64,000 bases of DNA from Eisenbergiella porci (GCF_009696275.1 NZ_VUMI01000023.1:25512-89511), one strand, 5' to 3'. Positions 24,772 through 34,079 are shown, counted from the stretch's first letter. Notes: generated by a model not told the origin, from the sequence alone. Numbers and translations: made by a program.

Positions 24772-25056
24772 ATGCATTACAACGCGCTTAATACCGGGAA
24801 AAGGATTCAGAAACTCCGTAAGGATAAAGGACTTACACAGGAACAGTTAGCTGAAAGGCTGAACCTCAGCACAGTCCATATGGCCAAGATTGAGACTGGA
24901 CAGCGCAGTTGCTCTTTGGATGTCCTGACCGAGTTTGCGATGTTTTTTAACGCCAGCTTGGATTATCTGGTACTTGGAAAAATCACGGAAAAAGAACTGC
25001 GGGGAGAGCTTGAAGTTGCTATCCACACTCTGGAGAGCCTACGGGATAGTCTTTAA
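24772..25056 (+). CDS. XRE-family transcription regulator
   Basis: 94 residues. The start at 24772 is preferred for its GGAG 9 bases upstream; an ATG at 24757 is the alternative. The helix-turn-helix spans about 8-62 (IQKLRKDKGLTQEQLAERL, then STVHMAKIETGQR), followed by the usual FFNASLDYLVLGK connector and a short helix. It belongs to the SinR/Cro-like class common in integrative elements. It lies upstream of a long structured non-coding stretch and the PemK operon, which it may control. Confidence 0.85.
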   Translation: MHYNALNTGKRIQKLRKDKGLTQEQLAERLNLSTVHMAKIETGQRSCSLDVLTEFAMFFNASLDYLVLGKITEKELRGELEVAIHTLESLRDSL

Positions 25057-25552
25057 CTGATACAAAGAGTATCAGCGAGTGGTACTCCTGCGCCATAAGA
25101 ATACCGCCCGTTTTCCACTAAACTTAAACCATCAGCCGGGGCGACCCGCTGATGTGGACTTTGAAAACTGAATATGCAGTCATCAGGAAGTCTTGGAGAC
25201 AAGACCACGTTACTGTCTGGAATAGCCTGCACAGCGGAGCGCCACGATCCCCGGTTCCGGGAGGAGCGATCCATCCGACTGAAAATGCCAAGTTGCTCTT
25301 GGTTTGGCGATGACAACGGACAGCGATCATGATACTTCCGTAACTCGCGGCCCGGCCACAAAGAAGGCGGGGAGGTTAGACGCCTATGAGAGCAGCTTCG
25401 CAAGCTGACGAGCCTGATGATTCCCGTGATTCCGGGGTGTCGGGGACAAATAGGGATCAAAAACACGCTTTATGAAATTTGAGGGGCGGTCTGGAGACGG
25501 CATTTGCCGCGCTGGGTCGCTCCTTTACATACCAGTAGAAGGAGGTATCCAT
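25057..25552 (+). ncRNA. Candidate structured non-coding RNA or long leader before the PemK operon
   Basis: About 495 bases without a convincing gene on either strand, G+C-rich and full of short perfect hairpins: GTCTTG-GAGA-CAAGAC (25190-25205), CAGCTT-CGC-AAGCTG (25393-25407), CCAAG-TTGCT-CTTGG near 25290, and C/G-rich pairs near 25248-25270. It ends at the AGGAGG of the PemK gene. This could be a stand-alone RNA or a regulatory leader. No known RNA family was recognised. Confidence 0.3.
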
Positions 25553-25945
25553 ATGGACCGTAATTTTCACGATTTCCACCGCGGCGAGGTCTACTACGCC
25601 GACCTGGACCCAGTAATCGGCCACGAGCAGGGCGGCATCCGCCCAGTGCTGGTCATCCAGAACGACACGGGCAATTACCACTCTCCGACCATCATTGTGA
25701 TCGCCGTGACCAGAAGGACCTTTAAGAAACCCAAGCAGCCGACCCATGTGGTGCTGGATGATGCCCAGGGGCTTGCGCCGTCCCTGTTTATGTCGGAGGT
25801 CGTCCGCACCATCGACAAGCGGCGGGTGCAGAGTTATGTGGGCAGACTCACCAAAGAGCAGATGAGGCGGGTCAACGCCGCCCTCTTGGTGAGTGTCGGG
25901 CTTGATAAGGACTACGCGCCCATTACGGGAACGGAGGTGTCCTGA
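25553..25945 (+). CDS. PemK/MazF-family endoribonuclease toxin-like protein
   Basis: 130 residues, ATG with GGAGG 7 bases upstream. The fold markers are RGEVYYADLDPVIGHEQGG, then RPVLVIQND, PTIIVIAVT and SYVGRLTKEQM. The Arg in GIRPVLV and the Thr in AVTRR occupy the places of MazF active-site residues, so it may cut RNA. No antitoxin gene lies directly upstream; instead a ParB-like gene overlaps its stop by one base (TGATG). Such orphan PemK genes occur in Clostridial elements. It could be a true toxin with an unusual partner or a domesticated regulator. Confidence 0.85.
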   Translation: MDRNFHDFHRGEVYYADLDPVIGHEQGGIRPVLVIQNDTGNYHSPTIIVIAVTRRTFKKPKQPTHVVLDDAQGLAPSLFMSEVVRTIDKRRVQSYVGRLTKEQMRRVNAALLVSVGLDKDYAPITGTEVS

Positions 25946-26868
25946 TGGACAGGCTCATCATCGACCCGGAGTTCCGGGACAAGATACCGCCGCTGACGGA
26001 GGACGAGTTCTCCCTTTTGGAGGAGAATATCCTGTCTGACGGGGCGGTCTTTTCACCGCTCATCGTCTGGGACGGCACGATCCTGGACGGCCACAACCGC
26101 TATGAGATCATCCAGAAGCACCCGGAGCTGACCTACGCAGTCCACAGGCTGTCTTTCGCCAACCGCTATGAAGCACTTTCGTGGATATGCAAGAACCAAC
26201 TCGGCAGGCGAAACCTGACGCCCCAGCAGAAGAAATACCTGATCGGGCAGAGGTATGAAGCGGAGAAGATGGCGCATGGCGGTGAACGGGTAGCAACGGT
26301 TCAAAATGAACCGTTGCCCTCCTCCCACAAAACCCGCGCTCAGATAGCGAATGATACCAGCACCAGCGAGAGTTATGTCATGCGGGCTGGCTGGTATGCC
26401 CAGGGTGTGGATGCCGCCGAAGAAGCCCTTCCCGGCATCAAACAGGAGATACTCACAGGCGCGATTAAGCCCACAGAGACAGCGGTAGCCGCTGTTGCCA
26501 GGGCTGGTCCGGAGGAGCGCCCCAAACTTGCCGCCGCACTGAAAAAGCCTAGGGAAAGCGGAAAGTCCGCATCCGAGAAGCCCCAGCCCATTTATCACAA
26601 ATCCGCACCGGCAAGCCCCAGGCAATCCACGCTGAAGCAGATACGGGAAATATCGGCAGAAATGGAACACCCCAAGGAGCTGGTCGCAGAGGATTCCATA
26701 CTCCGCTCTATCGAAGCGGAGATTGTCTCGTTCACCGAGCTATGTGACCACTTCTTCCAAGAGTACCCAAGGCTCTTATCGGATGGCCGCTATAAGCAGG
26801 AGGTCATCCGTATCATGCAGACAATGAAACAGTATATCTCAAAGATCGAGGGAGGATACACAGAATGA
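25945..26868 (+). CDS. ParB-like nuclease-domain protein
   Basis: 307 residues. The N-terminal 110 residues form a ParB/Spo0J-like domain: IPPLTEDEFSLLEENIL, then LIVWDGTILDGHNRYEI, with the family's DGHNR motif. A helix-turn-helix-like segment follows (TRAQIANDTSTSESYVMRA), then a Pro/Lys linker and a helical C-terminus. It overlaps the PemK gene by one base and the next gene by four, so the three are translated together. It may partition or regulate the element and could stand in for an antitoxin; the latter is inference. Confidence 0.8.
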   Translation: MDRLIIDPEFRDKIPPLTEDEFSLLEENILSDGAVFSPLIVWDGTILDGHNRYEIIQKHPELTYAVHRLSFANRYEALSWICKNQLGRRNLTPQQKKYLIGQRYEAEKMAHGGERVATVQNEPLPSSHKTRAQIANDTSTSESYVMRAGWYAQGVDAAEEALPGIKQEILTGAIKPTETAVAAVARAGPEERPKLAAALKKPRESGKSASEKPQPIYHKSAPASPRQSTLKQIREISAEMEHPKELVAEDSILRSIEAEIVSFTELCDHFFQEYPRLLSDGRYKQEVIRIMQTMKQYISKIEGGYTE

Positions 26869-27644
26869 ACACGAAAAATCTCTTTTGCCGGGAAATCGTG
26901 CTGGACAGCCGGGAGCTGGTGATCCCCCGCACTACTTACCAGCGCACCTTGAACGAGGACCGGGTCCGCAGGATCGCCGCCGAGTTCGATGAGCGCATCG
27001 CCAACGAGCCGAAGGTCAGCAGCCGGGGCGGGCGCTACTATGTCTTTGACGGCCAGCATACCATCGCCGCCCGGAAGTTCCTGAACGGCGGGAAGGACCT
27101 GCCCATCCGCTGCAAGGTGTTCTACGGCCTGACCGAGAGCGATGAGGCGCTGCTGTTCGCCCAGCAGACGGGAGCCTCCGCCAGCCTGACCGCCGGGGCG
27201 AGGTTCCGGGCGCTCATTTTCGGCGGGGATGAGGACGCTATGGCGTTCCTGAAAGCAACGGAGGCCGTGGGCCTCTGCGTGGACTATAAACAGACCAGGG
27301 GCGCGAAGCGGCTGGCCTGCATCAGTACCGCTTTCGGCCTGTTCCAGAAGGTCGGGGATGGGGTGTACCGGGAGGCGATGCAGGCCATCGTGGACGCCTG
27401 GAAGGGCGACCCGGACTCTCTCCGGGCGGAGACGGTGCAGGGCGTGGTGGAGTTCGTGGACCTCTACCGTGGGGAGTACAGCCGCAAACGGCTGGTGACG
27501 CGACTGCGCCAGATGGACCCGGTGGTGATCTTCCGGGAGGGCCGGGCCATGACGAGCCTGCCGGGGTACAAGCGGTATCTCTACCAGGTGTACCGCATCT
27601 ACAACGGCTCCAGCGCAAAGACCGCCCTGCCCATGAAGTTCTGA
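26865..27644 (+). CDS. DUF6551-type ParB-superfamily protein
   Basis: 259 residues, ATG overlapping the previous stop (ATGA). The N-terminus reads VIPRTTYQRTLNEDRVRRIA, then YYVFDGQHTIAARKF; the DGQHT motif is the counterpart of DGHNR in ParB nuclease domains. The rest is helical (FAQQTGASASLTAGARFRAL). This matches DUF6551 as remembered from integrative elements. It is a second ParB-like protein in one operon. The role is unknown; DNA binding or element maintenance is likely. Confidence 0.75.
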   Translation: MNTKNLFCREIVLDSRELVIPRTTYQRTLNEDRVRRIAAEFDERIANEPKVSSRGGRYYVFDGQHTIAARKFLNGGKDLPIRCKVFYGLTESDEALLFAQQTGASASLTAGARFRALIFGGDEDAMAFLKATEAVGLCVDYKQTRGAKRLACISTAFGLFQKVGDGVYREAMQAIVDAWKGDPDSLRAETVQGVVEFVDLYRGEYSRKRLVTRLRQMDPVVIFREGRAMTSLPGYKRYLYQVYRIYNGSSAKTALPMKF

Positions 27645-27711
27645 GACAGTTGACGGGAGCGTCTGCCCTCCGGGGCGGGCGCTCTCTGCTATTCCACAAG
27701 GAGGTGGACTT

Positions 27712-28617
27712 TTGAAGATCGGGCTTATTGATGTGGACAGCCATCGGTGGCCGAACCTGTGCCTGATGAAGCTGTCCGCCTGCCACAAGGCCCAGGGGGA
27801 CGATGTGGAGTGGTGGATGCCGGAGGGACGGTACGACCTCGTTTACAAGAGCCGGGTGTTCACGGACACCTACTCCAAGGACAGGATCACCGTCACCAAC
27901 GCCGACAAGCTGGTCTGCGGTGGCACCGGCTACGGTCCGGGGCCGAACCTGCCGGACGCCGTGGAGCATACCCGCCCTGACTACGGCCTCTATCCGCAGT
28001 TCCCGGATACGGCCTACGGTTTTTTGACAAGGGGCTGCCCGAACCGCTGCGGCTTCTGCGTGGTGTCCGGGAAGGAGGGCGCAGAGAGCGTCCATGTGGC
28101 CGACCTCTCCGAGTTCTGGGACGGGCAGAAGGAGATCAAACTGATGGACGCCAACCTGCTGGCCTGCCCCGACCATGAGCGGCTGATCGGGCAGCTTGCC
28201 GAAAGCCGCGCCCTGGTGGACTTCTCCCAGGGGCTGGACATCCGCCTCATCACGCCGGACAACGCGGCGCTCCTGAACAGGGTCCGCACGAAAACCATCC
28301 ATTTCGCATGGGATAACCCCAATGTTGACCTGACCGGCTGTTTCCAGCGGTTCTCCGAATTGTCCAAGATCAGGGACTTCCGCCGCAAGCGGGTCTATGT
28401 GCTGACGAACTACAACAGCACCCACGAGCAGGACCTTTACCGGGTGGACACCCTGCGCCGCATGGGGTACGACCCCTATGTGATGGTCTATGAGCGGCCA
28501 ACGGCGCCGCCCGTCACAAGGCATCTCCAGCGGTGGGTGAACAACAAGCGGATATTCCGCACCGTGGAGCGTTTCGCGGACTATGAGCCGGTGAAGAAGC
28601 TGGGTGGTGACAGATAG
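27712..28617 (+). CDS. Radical SAM protein of mobile-element type
   Basis: 301 residues starting at TTG (27712) behind AGGAGGTGG. The iron-sulphur triad reads RGCPNRCGFC (C-x3-C-x2-C) at about residues 107-114. An N-terminal domain (GLIDVDSHRWPNLCLMKLS) looks like a degenerate B12-binding-type region, as in other B12-radical SAM-like proteins. The later strands HFAWDNPNVD and VYVLTNYN complete a partial barrel. A G+C-rich hairpin in the short gap upstream may tune expression. The substrate is unknown; similar genes recur next to recombinases in Firmicute elements. Confidence 0.8.
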   Translation: MKIGLIDVDSHRWPNLCLMKLSACHKAQGDDVEWWMPEGRYDLVYKSRVFTDTYSKDRITVTNADKLVCGGTGYGPGPNLPDAVEHTRPDYGLYPQFPDTAYGFLTRGCPNRCGFCVVSGKEGAESVHVADLSEFWDGQKEIKLMDANLLACPDHERLIGQLAESRALVDFSQGLDIRLITPDNAALLNRVRTKTIHFAWDNPNVDLTGCFQRFSELSKIRDFRRKRVYVLTNYNSTHEQDLYRVDTLRRMGYDPYVMVYERPTAPPVTRHLQRWVNNKRIFRTVERFADYEPVKKLGGDR

Positions 28618-28723
28618 GGCGGCCTGCTCCATATCGGGGCAGATCGTTGTCATTTTCGGGCCTGTCCCTCCCATAAGATGTTGAAAGGCTGAAAAGTTCT
28701 TTCAGGGAACTGGAGGTGTTGCC

Positions 28724-28963
28724 ATGACAGAGGCGATGAAGAATATCGACCTCCGCAAGGTGGATAAGGCGGCGCTCCGCGACCGCAGTACGGTCCATAT
28801 CGACCCGGAGGCTCCCACCGAGGAGCGCATCCGGGCGTGGATCGAGCAGCTCGGCAATCCCTATGTCTATCTGGACGGCGGGGTGGTGGTGAAGCTGAGC
28901 TTCGCGGACAGGGGCGAGACCATTGAGGAGCGTATCAACTCCCTCTACCTTGCCGGGGCCTGA
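28724..28963 (+). CDS. DUF6870-like small protein
   Basis: 79 residues behind GGAGGTG. The pattern DLRKVDKAALRDRSTVHID, then EERIRAWIEQLGNPYVYLDGG, then VVKLSFAD and TIEERI, fits the DUF6870 family remembered from conjugative elements. It is small and soluble. No function is known. It lies just before the recombinase genes; the 145 bases between them hold no gene and could contain recombination sites. Confidence 0.75.
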   Translation: MTEAMKNIDLRKVDKAALRDRSTVHIDPEAPTEERIRAWIEQLGNPYVYLDGGVVVKLSFADRGETIEERINSLYLAGA

Positions 28964-29108
28964 CATCCTTAACAAACAGGCGGCCCGGCGCTACAATATG
29001 CCTGGGTCAAAAAAGGGACAGCATCACAAGGCCAGCGGCTTTGTATTCCGTTCCCATACGGGACAGGGCCTTCGGTTTTCTGAAACACAGACGACAAGGA
29101 GGTTCAAA

Positions 29109-30743
29109 ATGTCCAACAAAATCTATAAGACCGGCATCTATGCCCGGTTATCCAGAGAGGATGCTGACCGGCTGGAGTCCAACAGCATCCAAAGCCAGCG
29201 GGCCATCTGTCTGGCTTACATAGAGGGCCACGACGACCTTGAGCTGGTGGACACCTACATCGACGATGGTGAGACCGGCAGCAACACGGACCGTCCCGGC
29301 TTTCAGAGGATGATCCAGGATATGCGTTCCGGGCGCATCGACTGCGCCGTCAGCAAGGACCTGAGCAGGTTCTCACGGAACTATATCGATGCCGGGAACT
29401 ACCTGGAGAAGATATTCCCGGCGATGGGCATCCGCTATATCGCCATCAACGACAACTACGACAGCATGGCGCCCGGGAGCAGCACCGATGTCATCACCCT
29501 TCCTTTCAAGAACCTGGCAAATGACATCTACTGCCGGGACATATCCATCAAGATACGCACCAGCCTGGAGGTCAAGCGCAAGAAGGGCGAGTATGTGGGC
29601 AGCTTCGTCCCCTTCGGGTATCGGAAAGCCCCGCAGGACAAGAACCGCCTGCTGGTGGACGATGACGCCGCAGAGGTCGTGTCCATGATCTTCGGGATGT
29701 ATAAGGACGGTTTCCCCATCCTGAAAATTGCCCGGAGGCTCAACACCAGCGGCATCCCCACGCCGATGGAGTACAAACGGATGCAGGGCGTCCGCTTTGA
29801 GACAGCTTTCCGCACAAAGGAACGGCCGGAGTGGGAGTATGTGACCGTGAAGCGGATACTCTCCAACATCGTCTACACCGGGGTACTCATCCAGGGGCGG
29901 CGGGGGACGCCGAACCACAAGGTACGGGTGACGCGCCCCAAGGATGAGGCGGACTGGGTGCGGATAGAGAACGCCCATGAGCCGATCATCTCCTGCACCG
30001 ACTTCGAGGCGGTGGCGGAGCTGATGCGCCGGGATATGCGCTGTGCCGGGGACAGCGACAAGCACGACCTGTTCTCCGGCTACCTGTTCTGCGGGGACTG
30101 CGAGGGGGCCATGATCCGCAAGACCCATAAGGCAAAGGGCAAGGCGTATGTCTACTACAACTGCGGCAACAACAAGCGCACCCACCAGTGCAGCCCCCAC
30201 TCCTTCAGCGAGGCGAAGCTGGCGGACATCGTGTTCCACGCCATCCACGACCAGATTGAGGTAGTGCTTCACCTGGATAAGGTGCTGTGCTTCATCGACA
30301 GCCTCCCCCAGCGGGACCGCAGGGTGTTCAGCTATGAGGCGCAGATGACCCGTCTGGAGGAGGAGATACAGCGGTACAAAAAGCTGGAGCTGGGCCTCTA
30401 TGAGAACTTCGTGGAGGGCATCATCAACAAGGCGGAGTACACCGACTTCCGGGAGAACTACCGGGGGCTGATCGAGGAGAAGCAGGAGGCTTTGAAGCGG
30501 CTGAAACGGGAACAGGAGGACGCCGCCGCGATGGGCAGCCAGAACCGGGCATGGGTACAGGTCTTTGCACAGTATGAGAACGTGCAGGAGCTTGACCGCC
30601 GCCTCCTGCTGGCTCTGGTGGACAGGATACTCATCTATGAGGACAAAAAGGTGGAGATTGTCTTTCGGTATCGGGATGAGTTCGCCAGGGCGATGGAGGC
30701 AGCGAAAAACTACAAGGACTGTCCGCTTCCGGCAGTGGGCTGA
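29109..30743 (+). CDS. Large serine recombinase 1
   Basis: 544 residues from the ATG at 29109 (AAGGAGG upstream). The catalytic domain (1-150) has Ser15 in YARLS, then DGETGSNTDRPGFQRM and the SKDLSRFSRN motif. A recombinase domain follows (about 165-290: PFGYRKAP, LNTSGIPTP), then a zinc-ribbon domain (CGDCEGAM...CGNN) and a coiled coil (about 410-480). This is the usual build of integrases of Clostridial integrative elements. It is the first of three tandem recombinases and should be active. Confidence 0.93.
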   Translation: MSNKIYKTGIYARLSREDADRLESNSIQSQRAICLAYIEGHDDLELVDTYIDDGETGSNTDRPGFQRMIQDMRSGRIDCAVSKDLSRFSRNYIDAGNYLEKIFPAMGIRYIAINDNYDSMAPGSSTDVITLPFKNLANDIYCRDISIKIRTSLEVKRKKGEYVGSFVPFGYRKAPQDKNRLLVDDDAAEVVSMIFGMYKDGFPILKIARRLNTSGIPTPMEYKRMQGVRFETAFRTKERPEWEYVTVKRILSNIVYTGVLIQGRRGTPNHKVRVTRPKDEADWVRIENAHEPIISCTDFEAVAELMRRDMRCAGDSDKHDLFSGYLFCGDCEGAMIRKTHKAKGKAYVYYNCGNNKRTHQCSPHSFSEAKLADIVFHAIHDQIEVVLHLDKVLCFIDSLPQRDRRVFSYEAQMTRLEEEIQRYKKLELGLYENFVEGIINKAEYTDFRENYRGLIEEKQEALKRLKREQEDAAAMGSQNRAWVQVFAQYENVQELDRRLLLALVDRILIYEDKKVEIVFRYRDEFARAMEAAKNYKDCPLPAVG

Positions 30744-30757
30744 GAGGGAGAGAGAAA

Positions 30758-32470
30758 ATGGCACGAAAGAGCAGAAAAGCACAGGCCCAGCCTGTGGCAG
30801 AAGTCAAAAAGGAGGCAGCGGCGCTCCCCACCGCCATCTATGCCCGCCTGTCGGTGGAGAACAGCGGCAAGGACGATGACGGGAACTCCCTGCAAAACCA
30901 GATCGCCGTCTGCGAGGACTATCTGGACGGATGCCCCCACCTCCGGCTCACGGAGGTCTACTCGGACAACGGCAGGACGGGGACCGTGTTCGACCGTCCG
31001 GCGTGGAACCGCCTGATGGACGATGTGCGGACGGGGAAGATACAGTGCATCGTGGTCCGCGATCTCAGCAGGTTCGGGCGCGACTATGTGGAGACCGGCA
31101 GTTATCTGGAGAAGATTTTCCCGGCGCTGGGGACACGGTTCATCTCCGTGAAGGAGAACTTCGACAACTTCACCTGCGGCAACGCGATGGAGTCCCTGTC
31201 GGTGAGCCTGCAAAACCTGGTGAACGCCATGTACTCGCGGGACATCTCCAAGAAGGTCTCCACGGCGCTCCGGGCGCAGATGGAGACGGGGAGGTTCCGC
31301 AACCGCAACCTCCCCTACGGCTACCTCTGGAACGGGGATAAGACCGCCTATGTGGTGGATGAAGAAGCCGCCGCTGTTGTCCGGCAGATATTTGAGTGGA
31401 AACGGCAGGAGGTATCGGTCTACACCATCGTTGAGCGGTTGAAAGCCGGGGACATCGAAAGCCCGGAGCGCCACAAGCGCAGGGCCGGCACCCGGAACGG
31501 CGACAACATCCAGGGTGAAGGCTGGTGTCCCTCCACCATCCGGGGCATCCTGCAAAACCGGGCGTATATCGGAGAGATGATCTGCGGGAAGTCCGAGACG
31601 GCGCTCTACAAGGGGCTGAAAAAGCACGTCACCGAAACGGACAAGTGGATCGTAGTCCCTGACGCACACCCGCCCATCGTATCTATTTCGGACTTTGAGG
31701 CGGTGGAGCGGCAGATGCGGGAGGACAGCGCCCACCGGGAGACCGCTATGGAGTGGTCGGCGGACATCCGGGCGGGCATGATCGACCTCTTTGCCGGGAA
31801 GATATTCTGCGCCGACTGCGGAAAGCGGATGTACTACAAGCGGCAGCGTATCCAGTGCAAGGGCGTTGTGTTCCGTGGGGTCTACGATTGCAGCACCCAC
31901 TTGAGGCGGGGGCATGGGACCTGCTTCAAACACGCCATGCGGCAGGACGCACTCAATGAAAAGGTGTTCAACGCCATCCGGGACCAGCTTCAGGTGGCGC
32001 TGGACTATGAGAAGCTCCTGCTTGCCATGCGGGGCGGCTCCGGCGAGGCCAGCGTCCGGGAGAAGCACAAGGCGGCGGTGGCGAGCGTAAAGCTCCGGCT
32101 GAACGCCCTGAAAAAGAAACGGGCGGGGCTGTATGAGAGCTATGTCGAGGGCATCCTGAACGAGGAGGAATACGCCTTTGCCAAACAGACCTATGAGGAG
32201 CAGTACGAAGCCCTGAACCGGCTTTTGGACGAGGCCGTGGAGCGCCGGGAGCGGTTCCTGGCGTCCATCTCCCCAGACAACAAATGGCTCACCATGATGC
32301 GGGGCGCTGCCGGGATGACAGGATTGACGCAGGAGCTTGTGGACGCGATAATCGAGAAGGTGCTTGTCTACGGCGGGGGCCGTATCGAGGTCGTGTTCAA
32401 CTACAACGATGTATTTTACGCCATGCTGGAGTGCGTGGAGCAGATAAAGGAGGCGGGCGGCGATGACTGA
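30758..32470 (+). CDS. Large serine recombinase 2
   Basis: 570 residues, starting 14 bases after recombinase 1. It has an extra basic/Ala-rich N-terminal stretch of about 22 residues, then Ser32 in YARLS, DNGRTGTVFDRPAWNRLM and VRDLSRFGRD. The recombinase domain (PYGYLWNG), zinc ribbon (CADCGKRM...CSTH, with Cys also in GTCFKH) and coiled coil (about 430-500) are all present. Its sequence is well diverged from its two neighbours, so the trio is not a recent duplication. The stop overlaps the next start by eight bases. Confidence 0.93.
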   Translation: MARKSRKAQAQPVAEVKKEAAALPTAIYARLSVENSGKDDDGNSLQNQIAVCEDYLDGCPHLRLTEVYSDNGRTGTVFDRPAWNRLMDDVRTGKIQCIVVRDLSRFGRDYVETGSYLEKIFPALGTRFISVKENFDNFTCGNAMESLSVSLQNLVNAMYSRDISKKVSTALRAQMETGRFRNRNLPYGYLWNGDKTAYVVDEEAAAVVRQIFEWKRQEVSVYTIVERLKAGDIESPERHKRRAGTRNGDNIQGEGWCPSTIRGILQNRAYIGEMICGKSETALYKGLKKHVTETDKWIVVPDAHPPIVSISDFEAVERQMREDSAHRETAMEWSADIRAGMIDLFAGKIFCADCGKRMYYKRQRIQCKGVVFRGVYDCSTHLRRGHGTCFKHAMRQDALNEKVFNAIRDQLQVALDYEKLLLAMRGGSGEASVREKHKAAVASVKLRLNALKKKRAGLYESYVEGILNEEEYAFAKQTYEEQYEALNRLLDEAVERRERFLASISPDNKWLTMMRGAAGMTGLTQELVDAIIEKVLVYGGGRIEVVFNYNDVFYAMLECVEQIKEAGGDD

Positions 32471-34079
32471 CTACCGGGTGGGCATTTATATCCGCCTTTC
32501 CCTGGCGGACGGGGACGGGAAGGCCGAGAGCGACAGCATCGGCAACCAGCGGGAGCTGATCCATCAGTTTTTAGACCGCCATCCCCAACTGAAAAATGCG
32601 CCCCGGACGGAGTTCGTGGACGATGGGTACACCGGGACCAACACGGATCGCCCGCAGTTCCAGGCGCTGATGAAGGAGCTTCGCGCCGGGGCCATCAATG
32701 TGATGGTGACGAAGGATTTTTCCAGATGCCACCGGGACTATACCCAGATGGGCAACTATCTGGAGTGCGTCTTTCCCTTCCTCGGCGTCCGCTATCTCTC
32801 CGTCAATGACAGCTATGACAGCGATGATTACAAGGGCATGACCTCCGGCATGGATGTGGTCCTGCGGAACATCATCTATGAGGCGTACAGCAAGGACCTG
32901 TCCGTCAAGACCACCACGGCGAAGATCATCATGATGAAGCAGGGCAAATACATAGGCAGCTTCGCTCCCTATGGCTTTCAGTTCCATCCCACGGTCCGGA
33001 ACAAGCTGGTGATAGACGGGGACTCGGCGGCGGTGGTGCGGCGTATCTTCGATATGACCTTGCAGGGGATGGGCAGCACCGCCATCGCCCGCAGGCTGAA
33101 CAGCGAGGGCGTCCTGACCCCCGGCGCCTACTTCCGGCTGAAAAATCCGGGGAGCGGACGGTTCCGCAAAGCCTCCGAAAAGAACGGCTGGACGGCGGCC
33201 TCGGTGCTGAACATCCTCCACCAGTATGAGTACACCGGGGCGCTGGTGGGGCGCAAGCGGTACAAGGCCAGCCTCCATGAAAAGCGGACCGTCCCGCAGG
33301 ATAAGTCCGACTGGATCATCTATGAGGGGGCGCATGACGCCATCATCAGCAGGGCGGACTTTGACCGGGTGCAGGAGATCATCCGGCAGAGGCCGAGGCG
33401 GGCAAAGGGGATACCACAGGAGTATCCGCTGAAAGGGCTTCTCAAATGCGGCAACTGCCATAGGACACTGAGCCGTATCCACAGTTCTGCCGGATACTAC
33501 TACCGATGCACAAAGAGTAAGGCGGATGAGAACAGCGATTGCCCGAAGGGAAAGCTGTTCTCCGAGAAGGAGATCGAGGGCATCATCTTCCGGGCGGTCA
33601 TGCAGATGCTGGCGATGTGTCAGGAGCGGAAAAAGCAGAAGTCCTCCCTGATGCTGACCCGCAAGGAGCGTATCGCCGCCTGTGTTGCGGAGCTTCAAAA
33701 GCTGGAACAGCAGCAGGAACGGTACAGGCAGGAGAAGTTCCGGGCCTACGAGGATTACAGCGGCGGGGCGCTGGCAAAGGACGCCTACCTGAGACAGCGG
33801 GCGGACATTGACGGCAAACTCGCCGCCGCCAAAGCCGAACAGGAGGCGCAGGAACAGCTTTTGTCTGAACTGGAGCATCTGGCCTTTCAGGATAAGGCGC
33901 AGGAGGATGATGTGTTCACTTCCTTTGCCGGGGCTACGGAACTGACGGCGGAGCTGGCGCAGACATTCATTAAGGAAGTGCTGGTATCCTCTCCCACCGA
34001 GATCGAGATCGTCTGGAAGTTCCGGGATGTGTTTGGAGGCCATTCTGATACCAAAGAGGAGGAAGGACATAATGGATAA
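32463..34079 (+). CDS. Large serine recombinase 3
   Basis: 538 residues, overlapping recombinase 2 by eight bases. Catalytic Ser13 lies in YIRLS, with DDGYTGTNTDRPQFQALM and TKDFSRCHRD; the last motif has Cys-His in place of the usual Phe-Gly of SRFGR. The recombinase domain (PYGFQFHP, LNSEGVLTPG), zinc ribbon (CGNCHRTL...CTKS, DCPKG) and coiled coil are present. Translational coupling suggests the three act together. Triplets of serine integrases are known from integrative elements of Firmicutes. Confidence 0.93.
   Translation: MTDYRVGIYIRLSLADGDGKAESDSIGNQRELIHQFLDRHPQLKNAPRTEFVDDGYTGTNTDRPQFQALMKELRAGAINVMVTKDFSRCHRDYTQMGNYLECVFPFLGVRYLSVNDSYDSDDYKGMTSGMDVVLRNIIYEAYSKDLSVKTTTAKIIMMKQGKYIGSFAPYGFQFHPTVRNKLVIDGDSAAVVRRIFDMTLQGMGSTAIARRLNSEGVLTPGAYFRLKNPGSGRFRKASEKNGWTAASVLNILHQYEYTGALVGRKRYKASLHEKRTVPQDKSDWIIYEGAHDAIISRADFDRVQEIIRQRPRRAKGIPQEYPLKGLLKCGNCHRTLSRIHSSAGYYYRCTKSKADENSDCPKGKLFSEKEIEGIIFRAVMQMLAMCQERKKQKSSLMLTRKERIAACVAELQKLEQQQERYRQEKFRAYEDYSGGALAKDAYLRQRADIDGKLAAAKAEQEAQEQLLSELEHLAFQDKAQEDDVFTSFAGATELTAELAQTFIKEVLVSSPTEIEIVWKFRDVFGGHSDTKEEEGHNG

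Noticed and set aside
25057..25552. Group II intron
   Set aside because: No GTGYG start, no recognisable domain V hairpin and no reverse transcriptase gene; the hairpins found are too short for that fold.
28923..29108. Longer start for serine recombinase 1
   Set aside because: The extra 62 codons overlap the DUF6870-like gene and do not resemble recombinases; AAGGAGG marks the ATG at 29109.
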